Shown here in pieces: positions 7,934 to 16,930 of a DNA stretch of 64,000 nt. The position numbers and the translations under genes were made by a program. The stretch comes from an uncultured Bacilli bacterium (GTDB lineage Bacteria > Bacillota_I > Bacilli_A > RF39 > UBA660). The DNA lies in contig CAKOLN010000003.1 of assembly GCA_934096075.1 (NCBI GenBank), positions 33,214-97,213 of the forward strand, read 5' to 3'. Position 1 is the stretch's first letter. The number at the start of each line of letters is the position of its first letter. The notes under the pieces were generated by a model. That model ran no database searches. It saw nothing but the letters and a program-made list of their open reading frames with translations, and was not told the DNA's origin.

Positions 7934-9123
7934 TGAAGAAAAAAGTAGTATTAATTATATTATTACTAGGAATATTCTTCTCATTGCCAACTAAAAGTAA
8001 TGCTACAACATTAGGAGACTTATATGATGAATTGTATGAACTAAGACAAGAAAAAGAAGAACAAGATAATCAAAAACAAATGTCAGAAGAAGAATACAGA
8101 AAAACTAGTAATGAAATAATGACAACTGAACAAAACATAGAAAACTTGAATAAAAGAATACAAGAAGCAACGGAAAAAATCGCGGAATTAGAAACTGAAA
8201 TAAAAAAGAAAGAAGAAGAAACTAAAAAAATACTTGTATTTTTACAAGTAACAAGTGGTGAAAAATCATACTTAGAGTACATCTTTAAAGCAAAAACATT
8301 TACTGATTTTATTCACAGAGTTTCAGTAGTAGAACAATTAAGTAAATATAATTCTAACTTAATAAAAGAAATGAATGATTTAATAAAACAAAATAATGAA
8401 TTAAAAGAACAACTTAAGAATGATATTAAAACTCAAGAATCTGAAAGAGAAAAATTAAAAGTTAAACTATCTGAAATAGGAAGTAGAATAGATGAATTAG
8501 ATGATGAAGCAATATCAATAGATGCTAAAATTAGTACTCAAGAAAGTCTAATAGCGTTCTACGAAGATATGGGGTGTACTGACAAAAGTGATAACCTAGC
8601 AACTTGTGGAGACACTGTACCTACTGCAACAGGTTTCTTAAGACCAGTTAACAAAGGAATAATAATGAGTTGGTTTGGTTATAGATCAGATCCGTTTAGT
8701 GGAAGTTTATCATACCATAGTGGTCTAGATATATCAGACTCTTCTCCTGCAGAAGGAAAAGATGTTTACCCAGTCGCACCAGGAATAGTTAGTACTATTC
8801 AAAGATGGAGTTGTGGAGGAAATGTTATATTTATATATCACAACATAAATGGTAAAAACTATACATCAGTTTATATGCATTTATTAGATACTGCAGACAC
8901 ACAAGTCGGCGATGTAGTAACAACAAATCAAGTAATTGCACATATGGGTGGATACTCGACAAGTACTTCTCATGGTGGTTATGACTATTGTACAACAGGC
9001 GCACACCTTCACTTATCTATATGTGATGGCCATGTAACTGCTGGAGCATATCGTTCATCATTAATTGATCCAACATCAGTAATATACTTCCCAGATGGTT
9101 GGTTCTATGGAAGAGATTGGTAA
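7933..9123 (+). CDS. FtsEX-linked coiled-coil M23 peptidoglycan hydrolase
   Basis: 396 residues. Signal peptide (MKKKVVLIILLLGIFFSLP), then a long coiled coil about residues 30-215 (rich in E, K, L and Q), a linker with two cysteines (MGCTDKSDNLATCGD), then an M23 domain from about residue 240. The zinc and catalytic residues are all present: YHSGLD, VYMHL and AHLHLSI. The coiled coil plus hydrolase layout matches EnvC, or PcsB and CwlO in function, which FtsEX activates through the FtsX loop. Direct coupling to ftsX supports this partnership. The domain order and M23 class are EnvC-like, although the organism is Gram-positive related. A terminator follows directly. Confidence 0.9.
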   Translation: MKKKVVLIILLLGIFFSLPTKSNATTLGDLYDELYELRQEKEEQDNQKQMSEEEYRKTSNEIMTTEQNIENLNKRIQEATEKIAELETEIKKKEEETKKILVFLQVTSGEKSYLEYIFKAKTFTDFIHRVSVVEQLSKYNSNLIKEMNDLIKQNNELKEQLKNDIKTQESEREKLKVKLSEIGSRIDELDDEAISIDAKISTQESLIAFYEDMGCTDKSDNLATCGDTVPTATGFLRPVNKGIIMSWFGYRSDPFSGSLSYHSGLDISDSSPAEGKDVYPVAPGIVSTIQRWSCGGNVIFIYHNINGKNYTSVYMHLLDTADTQVGDVVTTNQVIAHMGGYSTSTSHGGYDYCTTGAHLHLSICDGHVTAGAYRSSLIDPTSVIYFPDGWFYGRDW

Positions 9124-9149
9124 GAGTCTTACAAAAGTAAGATTCTTTT
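9123..9149 (+). terminator. Intrinsic terminator of the ftsEX-hydrolase operon
   Basis: Stem AGAGTCTTAC (9123-9132) with GTAAGATTCT (9137-9146), one G-U pair, AAAA loop, T tail. Confidence 0.88.
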
Positions 9150-9197
9150 CTTAAATAATCAAATGTGATATAATTTACTCAAGAAAAGAGGTGTACT

Positions 9198-10121
9198 ATG
9201 TCTTTTACAACAAATATAAAAAATGAAATGTTAAATCTTGAATATCCAGAAACAGAAATAATCGCAGAACTGTCAGCAATTATTAACATTTCCGCTGAAA
9301 TAAAAAAAGATTCCTTCGAAATATATACAGAAAACATAGGAGTATCAAGAAGAATATATACACTCATAAAAAACTTATTCAATCAAAAAATTGAAATAAC
9401 AACACAAGAAATTAACAGACTAAACAAAAACTACATAGTAAATATATCAGTAGAAGACAAAGATAAAAAAATATTAAAAACACTTAATATAATAGATGAA
9501 AATAACAAAAGAAGATACATACCAGAAGATTACATAACTGATAACTTAGAAGAAAAAAAAGCTTATCTAAGAGGTGCATTTTTAATATGTGGTAGTGTTA
9601 ATGATCCAAAAACAAGTAGATATCATTTAGAATTTATAATAGATAACAAAAAAGTTGCAAATTTTATAAATAAATTATTAAATGACTTAAATTTTTCAAG
9701 CAAAGTATTAAAAAGAGAAAGACATTACATGGTATACATAAAAGAATCAGAAAAAATAAGTGACTTTATAAAACTATTAAATGCATATAACAGTTTATTC
9801 TATTATGAAGACATAAGAATATATAGAGATCACAAAAATATGACCAATAGACTAAATAACTGTGAACAAGCAAATATAGACAAAATTGTATTTTCTTCAA
9901 ATGAACAATTAGAAAACATAAAAAAACTAAAAGAAATATATGACTTTGATCTGCTTGATGATAAAATAAAAGAAGTATGCATTTATAAAGAAAAATACCC
10001 AGAAAGTTCTATGGGCGAACTAGCTGAAATTATAAGTATGGAAACAGGCTCTAATATAACAAAAAGTGGTATAAATCATAGATTTAGAAAAATAAAAGAA
10101 ATGGTAAATAAGAAATCTTAA
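9198..10121 (+). CDS. whiA: DNA-binding protein WhiA
   Basis: 307 residues, the usual WhiA length. WhiA has a degenerate LAGLIDADG homing-endonuclease-like N-terminal domain and a C-terminal helix-turn-helix; in Bacillota it influences cell division and chromosome segregation. Signatures seen are SFTTNIKNEM at the start, AYLRGAFLICGSV (LAGLIDADG-like), DHKNMTNRLNNCEQAN, and the HTH segment MGELAEIISMETG...KSGINHRFRKI. The common neighbours rapZ and yvcK are absent here. RBS AGAGGTG, then ATG; an extended -10 (TGATATAAT, 9166-9174) lies just upstream. Confidence 0.95.
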   Translation: MSFTTNIKNEMLNLEYPETEIIAELSAIINISAEIKKDSFEIYTENIGVSRRIYTLIKNLFNQKIEITTQEINRLNKNYIVNISVEDKDKKILKTLNIIDENNKRRYIPEDYITDNLEEKKAYLRGAFLICGSVNDPKTSRYHLEFIIDNKKVANFINKLLNDLNFSSKVLKRERHYMVYIKESEKISDFIKLLNAYNSLFYYEDIRIYRDHKNMTNRLNNCEQANIDKIVFSSNEQLENIKKLKEIYDFDLLDDKIKEVCIYKEKYPESSMGELAEIISMETGSNITKSGINHRFRKIKEMVNKKS

Positions 10122-10137
10122 AAATTTAGGAGTAGTT

Positions 10138-10731
10138 ATGAAAAAATTAAATAAAATAATATTAATCTTATTTTTAGTGTGTATAACTGTTGGTTTATCA
10201 ACAAATTTTTATATTATATATAACACTAAAGACAAAATTGTTAACAATTATAATGAACTAAAAGACATCTCAGCAATAGTAGTATTGGGTGCCGGAGTAA
10301 AAAATAATGAACCAAGCCCTATACTAAAAGACAGGCTAGATGAAGGAATAAAACTTTATAATGAAGGAATTTCATCAAAAATAATAATGAGTGGAGATGG
10401 AACACATCAAGAAAGAAATGAAGTCGCAGTAATGAAAAATTATGCAATTAAACAAGGTATACCAGAAGAAAATATAATAACTGACCAATATGGCCTATCA
10501 ACATATGATACTATTAAAAACATGAAAGAAACTTATAAACTAAATAAAATAATATTAGTAACACAAAAATATCACTTATACCGAGCACTATACATTTCTG
10601 ATAAATACAAATTAGATTCATATGGTTCACCATCAGACTTAAGAAAACATAGTGGTGTTTTATATAGAGAATCAAGAGAATTACTTGCCAGAACTAAAGA
10701 CTTCTTTAAATGTTTAGCTACATTAAACTAA
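10138..10731 (+). CDS. DUF218/SanA-YdcF-like membrane-anchored protein
   Basis: 197 residues. One N-terminal membrane helix (residues 5-27), then a DUF218 domain: AIVVLGAGVKNNEPSP, RLDEGIKLYNEG, IIMSGDGTHQERNEVAVMK, and ILVTQKYHLYRAL. Relatives include E. coli SanA, ElyC and YdcF, associated with envelope integrity at the level of peptidoglycan or lipid carrier; the precise reaction is not established. RBS AGGAG precedes ATG. It follows whiA by 16 bases with no terminator, so it is probably cotranscribed. Confidence 0.85.
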   Translation: MKKLNKIILILFLVCITVGLSTNFYIIYNTKDKIVNNYNELKDISAIVVLGAGVKNNEPSPILKDRLDEGIKLYNEGISSKIIMSGDGTHQERNEVAVMKNYAIKQGIPEENIITDQYGLSTYDTIKNMKETYKLNKIILVTQKYHLYRALYISDKYKLDSYGSPSDLRKHSGVLYRESRELLARTKDFFKCLATLN

Positions 10732-10734
10732 AGA

Positions 10735-10763
10735 TTTACATAAAAATCAAATAGTGTTATAAT
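10735..10763 (+). promoter_or_regulatory. Promoter for the orphan 323-residue gene
   Basis: TTTACA (10735-10740), 17-base spacer, TATAAT (10758-10763), with TGT immediately before the -10 (extended -10). Confidence 0.8.
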
Positions 10764-10787
10764 ACATCTCATCAGAAGGGGGATACT

Positions 10788-11759
10788 ATGTTAACAAATA
10801 CAGAACTAGAAGATATAAAAATGTTAATAAACATAGAAAATAACATATATAAAGCATATCTTGAATTAAGTACCACATTAAAAAGAAATAATGATACTAA
10901 AAAGAAAGAACTGATTAGTGAACTAAAAACACTTACAAACATAGAAGAAAATATCTTAAATAGACTTATTAATTCAGAAAGAAAGTTAAAAGAAATAGAG
11001 AAATATCTTAAAGATAATAATTATATAGATGAATTTGTTTGTACAGAAACGGAAATAATAGATAAAAAAATAAATCAAATTGGTTTTAGTAAACTAAGAC
11101 TAGCCAGTAGAATTCAAAATTTTAAATCTAAAATATGTATGCCTGAATTAGACGGAAAAATTATATCAGTAAAACCACCAAAAAGTGTATTGTTAAAATC
11201 ATATATATCTAATTACTTATATGATAAAGATTTTTTCAATTTGATTACTTATTATTTATATCGAGAATTAGAAAATACAAATAACAAAAACAGGAAAGAT
11301 ATGTTAATAGATAAAATTATTTCACTAATATATCTAGACAAAGAACAAGAAAAAAATGCATTATCTAATGGTTTTAATTCTGATGAAAAAATAATATTAA
11401 TGTATGATTGTATTACAACTAACCTAGGTATAGATAAAAATTTAGTGAGTGAATATAAAAAAATAAAAATAAGTGCTATGACATCAATGACATTAAAAGC
11501 TTTAGTGATACCGGATGTATTTTATAATGATGAATCTTCGTATGATACAATAGAATATATTAAAGCGTCATTTAAATCATGTTGTTATCTAGCTGATTCA
11601 AAGACAAAAGAAAATTTAATAAAACAAATAGAAATTTTAAAAAATACTCCACAAGGACAAATGTGTAAAAAATCATTTGATGTCTTAAATGATTGTATGA
11701 ATGAAGTGGAAACATCTACAAATCAAATATACACAATAAAATCTTTAGTCAAAAACTAA
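10788..11759 (+). CDS. Hypothetical protein, mostly helical
   Basis: 323 residues; not recognised. No signal peptide or membrane segment is apparent, so it is probably cytoplasmic. The composition is Lys, Asn, Ile and Leu rich with many predicted helices. A segment near residues 120-135 (GKIISVKPPKSVLLKSYI) is the most distinctive. There are several scattered cysteines (CMPEL, SCCYL, MCKKS, NDCMN) without a clear metal motif. It has its own strong promoter, RBS (GGGGGAT region) and terminator, so it is a stand-alone gene. It is convergent with clpP. Confidence 0.7.
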   Translation: MLTNTELEDIKMLINIENNIYKAYLELSTTLKRNNDTKKKELISELKTLTNIEENILNRLINSERKLKEIEKYLKDNNYIDEFVCTETEIIDKKINQIGFSKLRLASRIQNFKSKICMPELDGKIISVKPPKSVLLKSYISNYLYDKDFFNLITYYLYRELENTNNKNRKDMLIDKIISLIYLDKEQEKNALSNGFNSDEKIILMYDCITTNLGIDKNLVSEYKKIKISAMTSMTLKALVIPDVFYNDESSYDTIEYIKASFKSCCYLADSKTKENLIKQIEILKNTPQGQMCKKSFDVLNDCMNEVETSTNQIYTIKSLVKN

Positions 11760-11771
11760 AGATTCTTTTTA
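11740..11771. terminator. Bidirectional terminator between the orphan gene and clpP
   Basis: Perfect 10-bp stem AATCTTTAGT (11740-11749) with ACTAAAGATT (11755-11764), loop CAAAA. There is a T run (CTTTTT) on the + side and A-rich sequence on the left that reads as T-rich on the - strand, so it can end both convergent genes. Confidence 0.85.
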
Positions 11772-12335
11772 TATAACTTTATCAATAATTCCATACTCTA
11801 AAGCTTCGTTACTATCCATAAAATAATCTCTTTCAGTATCATTTTCTATCTTTTTAAGGCTTTTCCCAGTATTATCACTTAATATTTTATTAATTTTCTT
11901 TTTCAACCTAATAATTCTCTCAGCTGCAATTTTAATCTCAGTTGCTTGCCCTTGACAGCCACCTAAAGGTTGATGTATCATCACTTCAGAATTTTTAAGT
12001 GCCAACCTTTTTCCTTTTTTACCACTAGACAGCAAAAAAGCTGCCATACTAGCACACATTCCAACACATATAGTAGAAACATCACTCTTAATAAAATTCA
12101 TAGTATCATAAATAGCCATCCCGGAAGTTATACTCCCACCAGGACTATTTATATACAAATAAATATCATCATTACTAACTCCATCTAAATAAAGTAACTC
12201 ACTCACCACTACATTACTTACTTCATCATTAATTTCTCCACTCAAAAAAATAATTCTATCTTTAAGTAGTCTACTATACAAGTCATAATATTTCTCTCTT
12301 CCATTTTCTTCTATAGTTATAGTTGGTATAATCAT
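11769..12335 (-). CDS. clpP: ATP-dependent Clp protease proteolytic subunit ClpP
   Basis: 188 residues. The serine peptidase core of the Clp machine, a tetradecameric barrel fed by Clp ATPases. The triad is visible: Ser96 in MCASMAAF, His121 in MIHQPLGG and Asp166 in NDTERD. INSPGGSI is also conserved. RBS AGGAGG lies just upstream on the - strand. It is the only gene in the window that is clearly on the - strand and forms a divergent pair with the nucleoside-kinase-like gene. No CtsR operator was recognised. Cytoplasmic; somewhat shorter than the usual 194-200 residues. Confidence 0.96.
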   Translation of the reverse strand: MIIPTITIEENGREKYYDLYSRLLKDRIIFLSGEINDEVSNVVVSELLYLDGVSNDDIYLYINSPGGSITSGMAIYDTMNFIKSDVSTICVGMCASMAAFLLSSGKKGKRLALKNSEVMIHQPLGGCQGQATEIKIAAERIIRLKKKINKILSDNTGKSLKKIENDTERDYFMDSNEALEYGIIDKVI

Positions 12336-12387
12336 AAAATCCTCCTATAATATATTAGTGTTAAAAAACAAATTTTATACACTTAAA

Positions 12388-12416
12388 TTGTATAAATAAA
12401 AATTCTATGATAAAAT
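12388..12416 (+). promoter_or_regulatory. Promoter for the TGS/uridine kinase-like gene
   Basis: TTGTAT (12388-12393), 17-base spacer, TAAAAT (12411-12416) with TGA before it (extended -10). Confidence 0.75.
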
Positions 12417-12440
12417 ATACTTAGAATAAAGAGGTGTTAT

Positions 12441-14090
12441 ATGAAAGACAACATAATAATTGATGTAACTGGTTATGATAAAGTATTATTTAAAGAAGGC
12501 GGTACTCTAGAAGAACTATTAAAAAAAATAGATGCTCCTAAAAACATAATCGCAGGTATAATAAACAATGAAATATTAGAATTAAATTATAAACTTAAAG
12601 AAGACACTACTATAAAACTAATTACTACTAATGATAGACAAGGTTCAAAAATATACATAAATGGTTTAAAGTTTTTATACATAACTGCTATAAAAGAATT
12701 ATATGGTGCATCCACTGATGTAAGACTTAAACATAGTTTAGACAAAGGAATATATACAACTATTGATATGGAACTAAACACAAAAGTATTAGATGATATA
12801 AAAGCAAAAATGCATGAACTTGTAGAAAAAGACTTACAAATAGAAAAAATAACAACAAGTAGAAAAGAAGCTATAAAATATTTTGATTCAATAAATGAAC
12901 AAGAAAAATCAAGTAACTATAAACAAATGACTAATGAAGTAGTAACTCTTTATTCATTATTAGATTACTATAACTATTTCTTTAGTCCAATGCCTATAAG
13001 TACAGGAATACTAAAAGATTTTGATCTAACTTTAACAAAAGATAAAGCTGTAATACTAGAATACCCAGATACTCTAACAGGTTCAATACCAAAATATAAT
13101 CATATGGAAAAAGTACTAAATGTATTTACTACATACTCATCATGGGCAAATAAACTAAATGTTAACTATGTATCAGATGTAAATAATGTAGTAATCCAAG
13201 GAAAAATAAAAGAATTTATTCAACTAAATGAAATAAAACAAAATGATGATCTAAATAAAATAGCTAATGAAATAGAAAATAACATAAAAGATATAAAACT
13301 TGTACTAATCGCAGGACCTTCTTCATCAGGTAAAACAACAACAAGTAAAAAACTATCTTTATACTTAAAAAACAAAGGAATAAATCCATTTGTAATATCT
13401 ACAGATGATTACTTTAAAGATAGAAAAGATACTCCAAAGAATGAAAAAGGCGAATACGAATATGACATACTAGAAGCATTAGATATTGATTTATTTAATG
13501 AACAAATAACTAAATTACTAAATAATGAAAAAGTAAAAATACCAACATATAACTTTATTACTGGAGAAAAAGAATTTAAAAATAAAGAAATATCTATAGA
13601 AAATAGAGACTTAATTATAATTGAAGGTATACATACTTTAAATGAAGAATTAACTAAAAGTATACCTAGAAAAAATAAGTACAAAATATATATAAGTCCA
13701 TTTACTCCACTTGATTTAGATAGACATAATCATGTATCAACTGTGGACATTAGACTTATAAGAAGACTAGTAAGAGATTATAGAACAAGAGGATATGACG
13801 GAGAAGCAACCTTAAAAAATTGGCCACTTGTAAGAGCAAGTGAAGAAAAATATATATTTCCTTATCAAAAAGAAGCAGATGTCGTTTTAAATACTGCTCT
13901 AATATATGAATTAGGAATACTTAAAACATATGCAATACCAATTTTACAAGGAATAGACTACAAAAGTGAATTTTATATAGAAGCAATAAGAATAATGAAT
14001 TTCTTAAAATATTTCTTAGATATACCAGAAAGTGCATTACCAACAACAGCACTATTAAGAGAATTTGTTGGTGGAAGTTATTTTGAATAG
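12441..14090 (+). CDS. TGS-domain nucleoside (uridine) kinase-like protein
   Basis: 549 residues. N-terminal TGS-like segment (about residues 1-60), a middle region resembling the editing-type domain of threonyl-tRNA synthetase, then a P-loop kinase domain of the uridine kinase/phosphoribulokinase family. Walker A is GPSSSGKTT at about residue 292; ISTDDYFKDR, PTYNFITG and IIEGIHTLNE are typical uridine-kinase motifs. Such fusions are annotated as nucleoside kinases in Bacillota and Thermotogota; physiological substrate unproven. It is followed 12 bases later by gap with no terminator, so it may lead the glycolytic transcript. Confidence 0.85.
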   Translation: MKDNIIIDVTGYDKVLFKEGGTLEELLKKIDAPKNIIAGIINNEILELNYKLKEDTTIKLITTNDRQGSKIYINGLKFLYITAIKELYGASTDVRLKHSLDKGIYTTIDMELNTKVLDDIKAKMHELVEKDLQIEKITTSRKEAIKYFDSINEQEKSSNYKQMTNEVVTLYSLLDYYNYFFSPMPISTGILKDFDLTLTKDKAVILEYPDTLTGSIPKYNHMEKVLNVFTTYSSWANKLNVNYVSDVNNVVIQGKIKEFIQLNEIKQNDDLNKIANEIENNIKDIKLVLIAGPSSSGKTTTSKKLSLYLKNKGINPFVISTDDYFKDRKDTPKNEKGEYEYDILEALDIDLFNEQITKLLNNEKVKIPTYNFITGEKEFKNKEISIENRDLIIIEGIHTLNEELTKSIPRKNKYKIYISPFTPLDLDRHNHVSTVDIRLIRRLVRDYRTRGYDGEATLKNWPLVRASEEKYIFPYQKEADVVLNTALIYELGILKTYAIPILQGIDYKSEFYIEAIRIMNFLKYFLDIPESALPTTALLREFVGGSYFE

Positions 14091-14102
14091 GAGGAAAAGT
14101 AA

Positions 14103-15107
14103 ATGATAAGAGTAGCAATTAATGGTTTTGGGAGAATAGGAAGATGTGCACTAAGACAAATGAGTGAATTAGATAATGTAAAAGTAGTCGCAATTAATGA
14201 TTTATCTGATCCACTTACACTAGCATATCTATATAAGTATGATTCAGTTCATAGAACAAATAAAGAAAAAGTTACATATGATAATGATAGCATAATAGTT
14301 AAAGATGAAGAAATTAAAATATTTAAAGAAAATGATCCAAACAATTTACCTTGGAAAGAACTAGATATTGATGTTGTTTTAGAATGTACTGGGGTATTCA
14401 CATCTAGTGAAAAATCTCAAGCACATATAAACGCAGGAGCAAAAAAAGTAATCATAAGCGCACCTTCAAAAGATGACACGAAAACAGTAGTTTATGGAGT
14501 AAATGAAAGTATTTTAAATAGTGAAGATACAATTATAAGTGCTGCTTCTTGTACAACTAATTGTCTAGGACCAGTATTAAAATTATTAAATGATAATTAC
14601 CATGTAATAAGTGGGTTCATGTCTACAGTTCATGCAATGACAAACGACCAAGAAACACTCGATATAACTCATAAAAAGGGTATAGAAAGTAGAAGAGGCA
14701 GAGCTGCTAGTTTAAACATAGTACCAACTTCAACAGGCGCTGCATCACAAATCGGTAAAGTTATACCCGAATTAAATGGTAAACTTGATGGCGTGGCATA
14801 TCGCGTACCAGTAGGGGATGGTTCACTAATAGACTTAAATGTTTTAGTAGAAAAAAATCCTACAATAGATGAAGTAAATAAAATGTTCAAAACTAATCAA
14901 AATAATACAATTAAAATAGTAAATGCACCTTTAGTAAGTAGTGATATTATTGGATGTACAGAAGGTGCAGTAGTTGATTCACTTTTGACAAAAGTACTAG
15001 ATATGAATGACTATTCAATGATTAAAGTATCAGCATGGTATGATAATGAATGGGGTTATACTAGTCAAATGTTAAGAACTATGGAATATTGGATGAGTCT
15101 TAAATAA
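14103..15107 (+). CDS. gap: Glyceraldehyde-3-phosphate dehydrogenase
   Basis: 334 residues, standard length. It oxidises and phosphorylates glyceraldehyde-3-phosphate to 1,3-bisphosphoglycerate with NAD in glycolysis. The Rossmann start is AINGFGRIGR, and the catalytic Cys is residue 150 in SAASCTTNCLGP. HAMTNDQ, RRGRAAS and the C-terminal WYDNEWGYTSQ are as expected. RBS AGGAGG. It is the first of four glycolytic genes in the order gap, pgk, tpiA, gpmI, interrupted by two non-glycolytic genes. Confidence 0.97.
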   Translation: MIRVAINGFGRIGRCALRQMSELDNVKVVAINDLSDPLTLAYLYKYDSVHRTNKEKVTYDNDSIIVKDEEIKIFKENDPNNLPWKELDIDVVLECTGVFTSSEKSQAHINAGAKKVIISAPSKDDTKTVVYGVNESILNSEDTIISAASCTTNCLGPVLKLLNDNYHVISGFMSTVHAMTNDQETLDITHKKGIESRRGRAASLNIVPTSTGAASQIGKVIPELNGKLDGVAYRVPVGDGSLIDLNVLVEKNPTIDEVNKMFKTNQNNTIKIVNAPLVSSDIIGCTEGAVVDSLLTKVLDMNDYSMIKVSAWYDNEWGYTSQMLRTMEYWMSLK

Positions 15108-15175
15108 AAAAATAATAAACTTGGTTGAAAATAAACAATAAATATAATATTATTAAAGTAGGGAGGTTAAAAAAT

Positions 15176-15718
15176 ATGACTAAATTAGAAAAAGCTATGC
15201 AACAAATGTGTACACCTGGTCTATGGGAAGCAACTATTAACTTTTGTTATCAAAATTCCAATAAAAAAGAAATATATCTTTATGATGGAGAAAGTAAAGC
15301 ATACAACATAATAGTAAGAACAGGAATATCACCTTACTATGTAGAAGAACTACTAACAGGAATTCAAATACCTATTATTTATCAAAGAAAATTAAAGGAA
15401 AAAGGTATAATAGAAGGAAAAATAATAAACAAAATTAATAGGGCTTATGGAGTAGTATTAAATATTTATGATAAACCATTTTCAACTAATACCAATTATG
15501 AATTTCAACATCAAAATAATACTAATGAATTTTATGGACCATTTAATAAATACTATTCTCTAGATAAAAGTAAAACGTTAGTTAACAAATATCAAGAGTT
15601 GCATCCAGATTATAATGAATTTAAATTAGAATTAGAAGAATATTTAGATAAAACAATAACTGAAATGAATGAATACATTAGAAGAGAGCAAATAATAAGA
15701 TTAAACTTAAAAAAGTAA
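15176..15718 (+). CDS. Hypothetical protein between gap and pgk
   Basis: 180 residues; not recognised. Cytoplasmic by sequence, with no membrane segment. Start chosen at ATG 15176 because GGGAGG lies at 15161-15166; an in-frame TTG at 15125 has no RBS. Segments that could seed a search are LWEATINFCYQNS and EFYGPFNKYYSLD. The C-terminal third is charged and helical. It sits in a glycolytic cluster and ends in its own terminator, so it may be cotranscribed with gap. No function is proposed. Confidence 0.65.
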   Translation: MTKLEKAMQQMCTPGLWEATINFCYQNSNKKEIYLYDGESKAYNIIVRTGISPYYVEELLTGIQIPIIYQRKLKEKGIIEGKIINKINRAYGVVLNIYDKPFSTNTNYEFQHQNNTNEFYGPFNKYYSLDKSKTLVNKYQELHPDYNEFKLELEEYLDKTITEMNEYIRREQIIRLNLKK

Positions 15719-15745
15719 AGAAAGTGTTAAAAACTTTCTTTTTTC
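15717..15745 (+). terminator. Intrinsic terminator after the gap-linked orphan
   Basis: Nine-bp stem AAAGAAAGT (15717-15725) with ACTTTCTTT (15733-15741), followed by T run. It overlaps the stop codon. Confidence 0.82.
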
Positions 15746-15790
15746 TTTTATTAACAAAAAATTATGTATATAATAAAATTGGTGATATAT

Positions 15791-16930
15791 ATGAGAAAAC
15801 TAAAAAATATCAAAGTAGAAAATAAAAAAGTATTAGTAAGAGTAGACTATAATGTACCAATTAAAAATGGTTTAGTCTTAGATAACAATAGAATAATACA
15901 AAGCATTGAAACAATAAATTACTTGATTGAACATAATGCTAAAATAATACTTATGTCTCACATGGGAAAAGTAAAAAAAGTAGAAGATAAAATGTTAAAT
16001 ACTTTAAAACCAGTAAAAATAGAATTAGAAAGAATATTAAATAGAAAAATTTATTTTGCTGAAGAATTAAAAGGAAAAGCATTAGAATCTCAAATTAACT
16101 CTCTTAAACCAGGAGAAATCTTACTAATGGAAAACACCAGATACATGGATGTTCCAGATAACTTAGAAAGTAGTTGTGATGAAGAACTTTCTAAATACTG
16201 GGCTAGTCTAGGAGATGTATTTATTCTAGATGCCTTTGGTTCATGTCATAGAAATCATGCATCTACTTATGGAATAAGTAAGTACTTACCACATGCTATA
16301 GGTTTCTTAATAGAAAGAGAATTAAAAGAATTAAATAAAATAAAAAAAGATAAAAAAACTTTCATACTAGGTGGATCTAAAGTTAGTGATAAAATAGGCA
16401 TAATAAAAAATCTAATGGACAACACCGACAAATTCTTAATTGGAGGTGCTATGTGTGCAACATTCCTAACTGCGAATGGTAATCCAGTAGGAAGTACTTT
16501 TGTAGAAACTGATAAAATAACAGAATGTAAAAATCTTTTAAAAACAGGAAAAATAATAATTCCAATAGACTATGTAACAGAAAATGGAGTAAAAAAATTA
16601 AATGATATATTTAATGATGAACACATACTAGATATTGGACCTAAAACAATAGAACTATTCAAAAATAGAATTGATATAAATACCCTTATAGTATTAAACG
16701 GAACACTAGGTAAATATGAAGAAGATGCATATCAAAATGGTACAAAAGAAATATTTAATTATCTAAAAGAAAACATAGTAAAAACAGTAGTGCTTGGTGG
16801 AGATACATCATCTGCTGCAAAAAAATATAACTTTAATGCATCATACATTTCAACTGGAGGAGGAGCAAGCCTAGAATATCTAGAAGGTAAAGAATTTGAA
16901 ACACTAAAAATAATGGAGGAATCCAAATGA
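15791..16930 (+). CDS. pgk: Phosphoglycerate kinase
   Basis: 379 residues, a little shorter than the usual 390-400. It transfers phosphate from 1,3-bisphosphoglycerate to ADP. Conserved elements seen are VLVRVDYNVP, LMSHMGK (usually SHLGR/K), ENTRYM, DAFGSCHRNHAS and the C-terminal GGDTSSAA and STGGGASLEYLEGK. Start chosen at ATG 15791, preceded by GGTGAT; an in-frame ATG at 15764 has no RBS and lies in the promoter-like TATAAT (15769-15774). The stop is TGA, overlapping the tpiA start (ATGA), which shows TGA is not a Trp codon. Confidence 0.95.
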   Translation: MRKLKNIKVENKKVLVRVDYNVPIKNGLVLDNNRIIQSIETINYLIEHNAKIILMSHMGKVKKVEDKMLNTLKPVKIELERILNRKIYFAEELKGKALESQINSLKPGEILLMENTRYMDVPDNLESSCDEELSKYWASLGDVFILDAFGSCHRNHASTYGISKYLPHAIGFLIERELKELNKIKKDKKTFILGGSKVSDKIGIIKNLMDNTDKFLIGGAMCATFLTANGNPVGSTFVETDKITECKNLLKTGKIIIPIDYVTENGVKKLNDIFNDEHILDIGPKTIELFKNRIDINTLIVLNGTLGKYEEDAYQNGTKEIFNYLKENIVKTVVLGGDTSSAAKKYNFNASYISTGGGASLEYLEGKEFETLKIMEESK

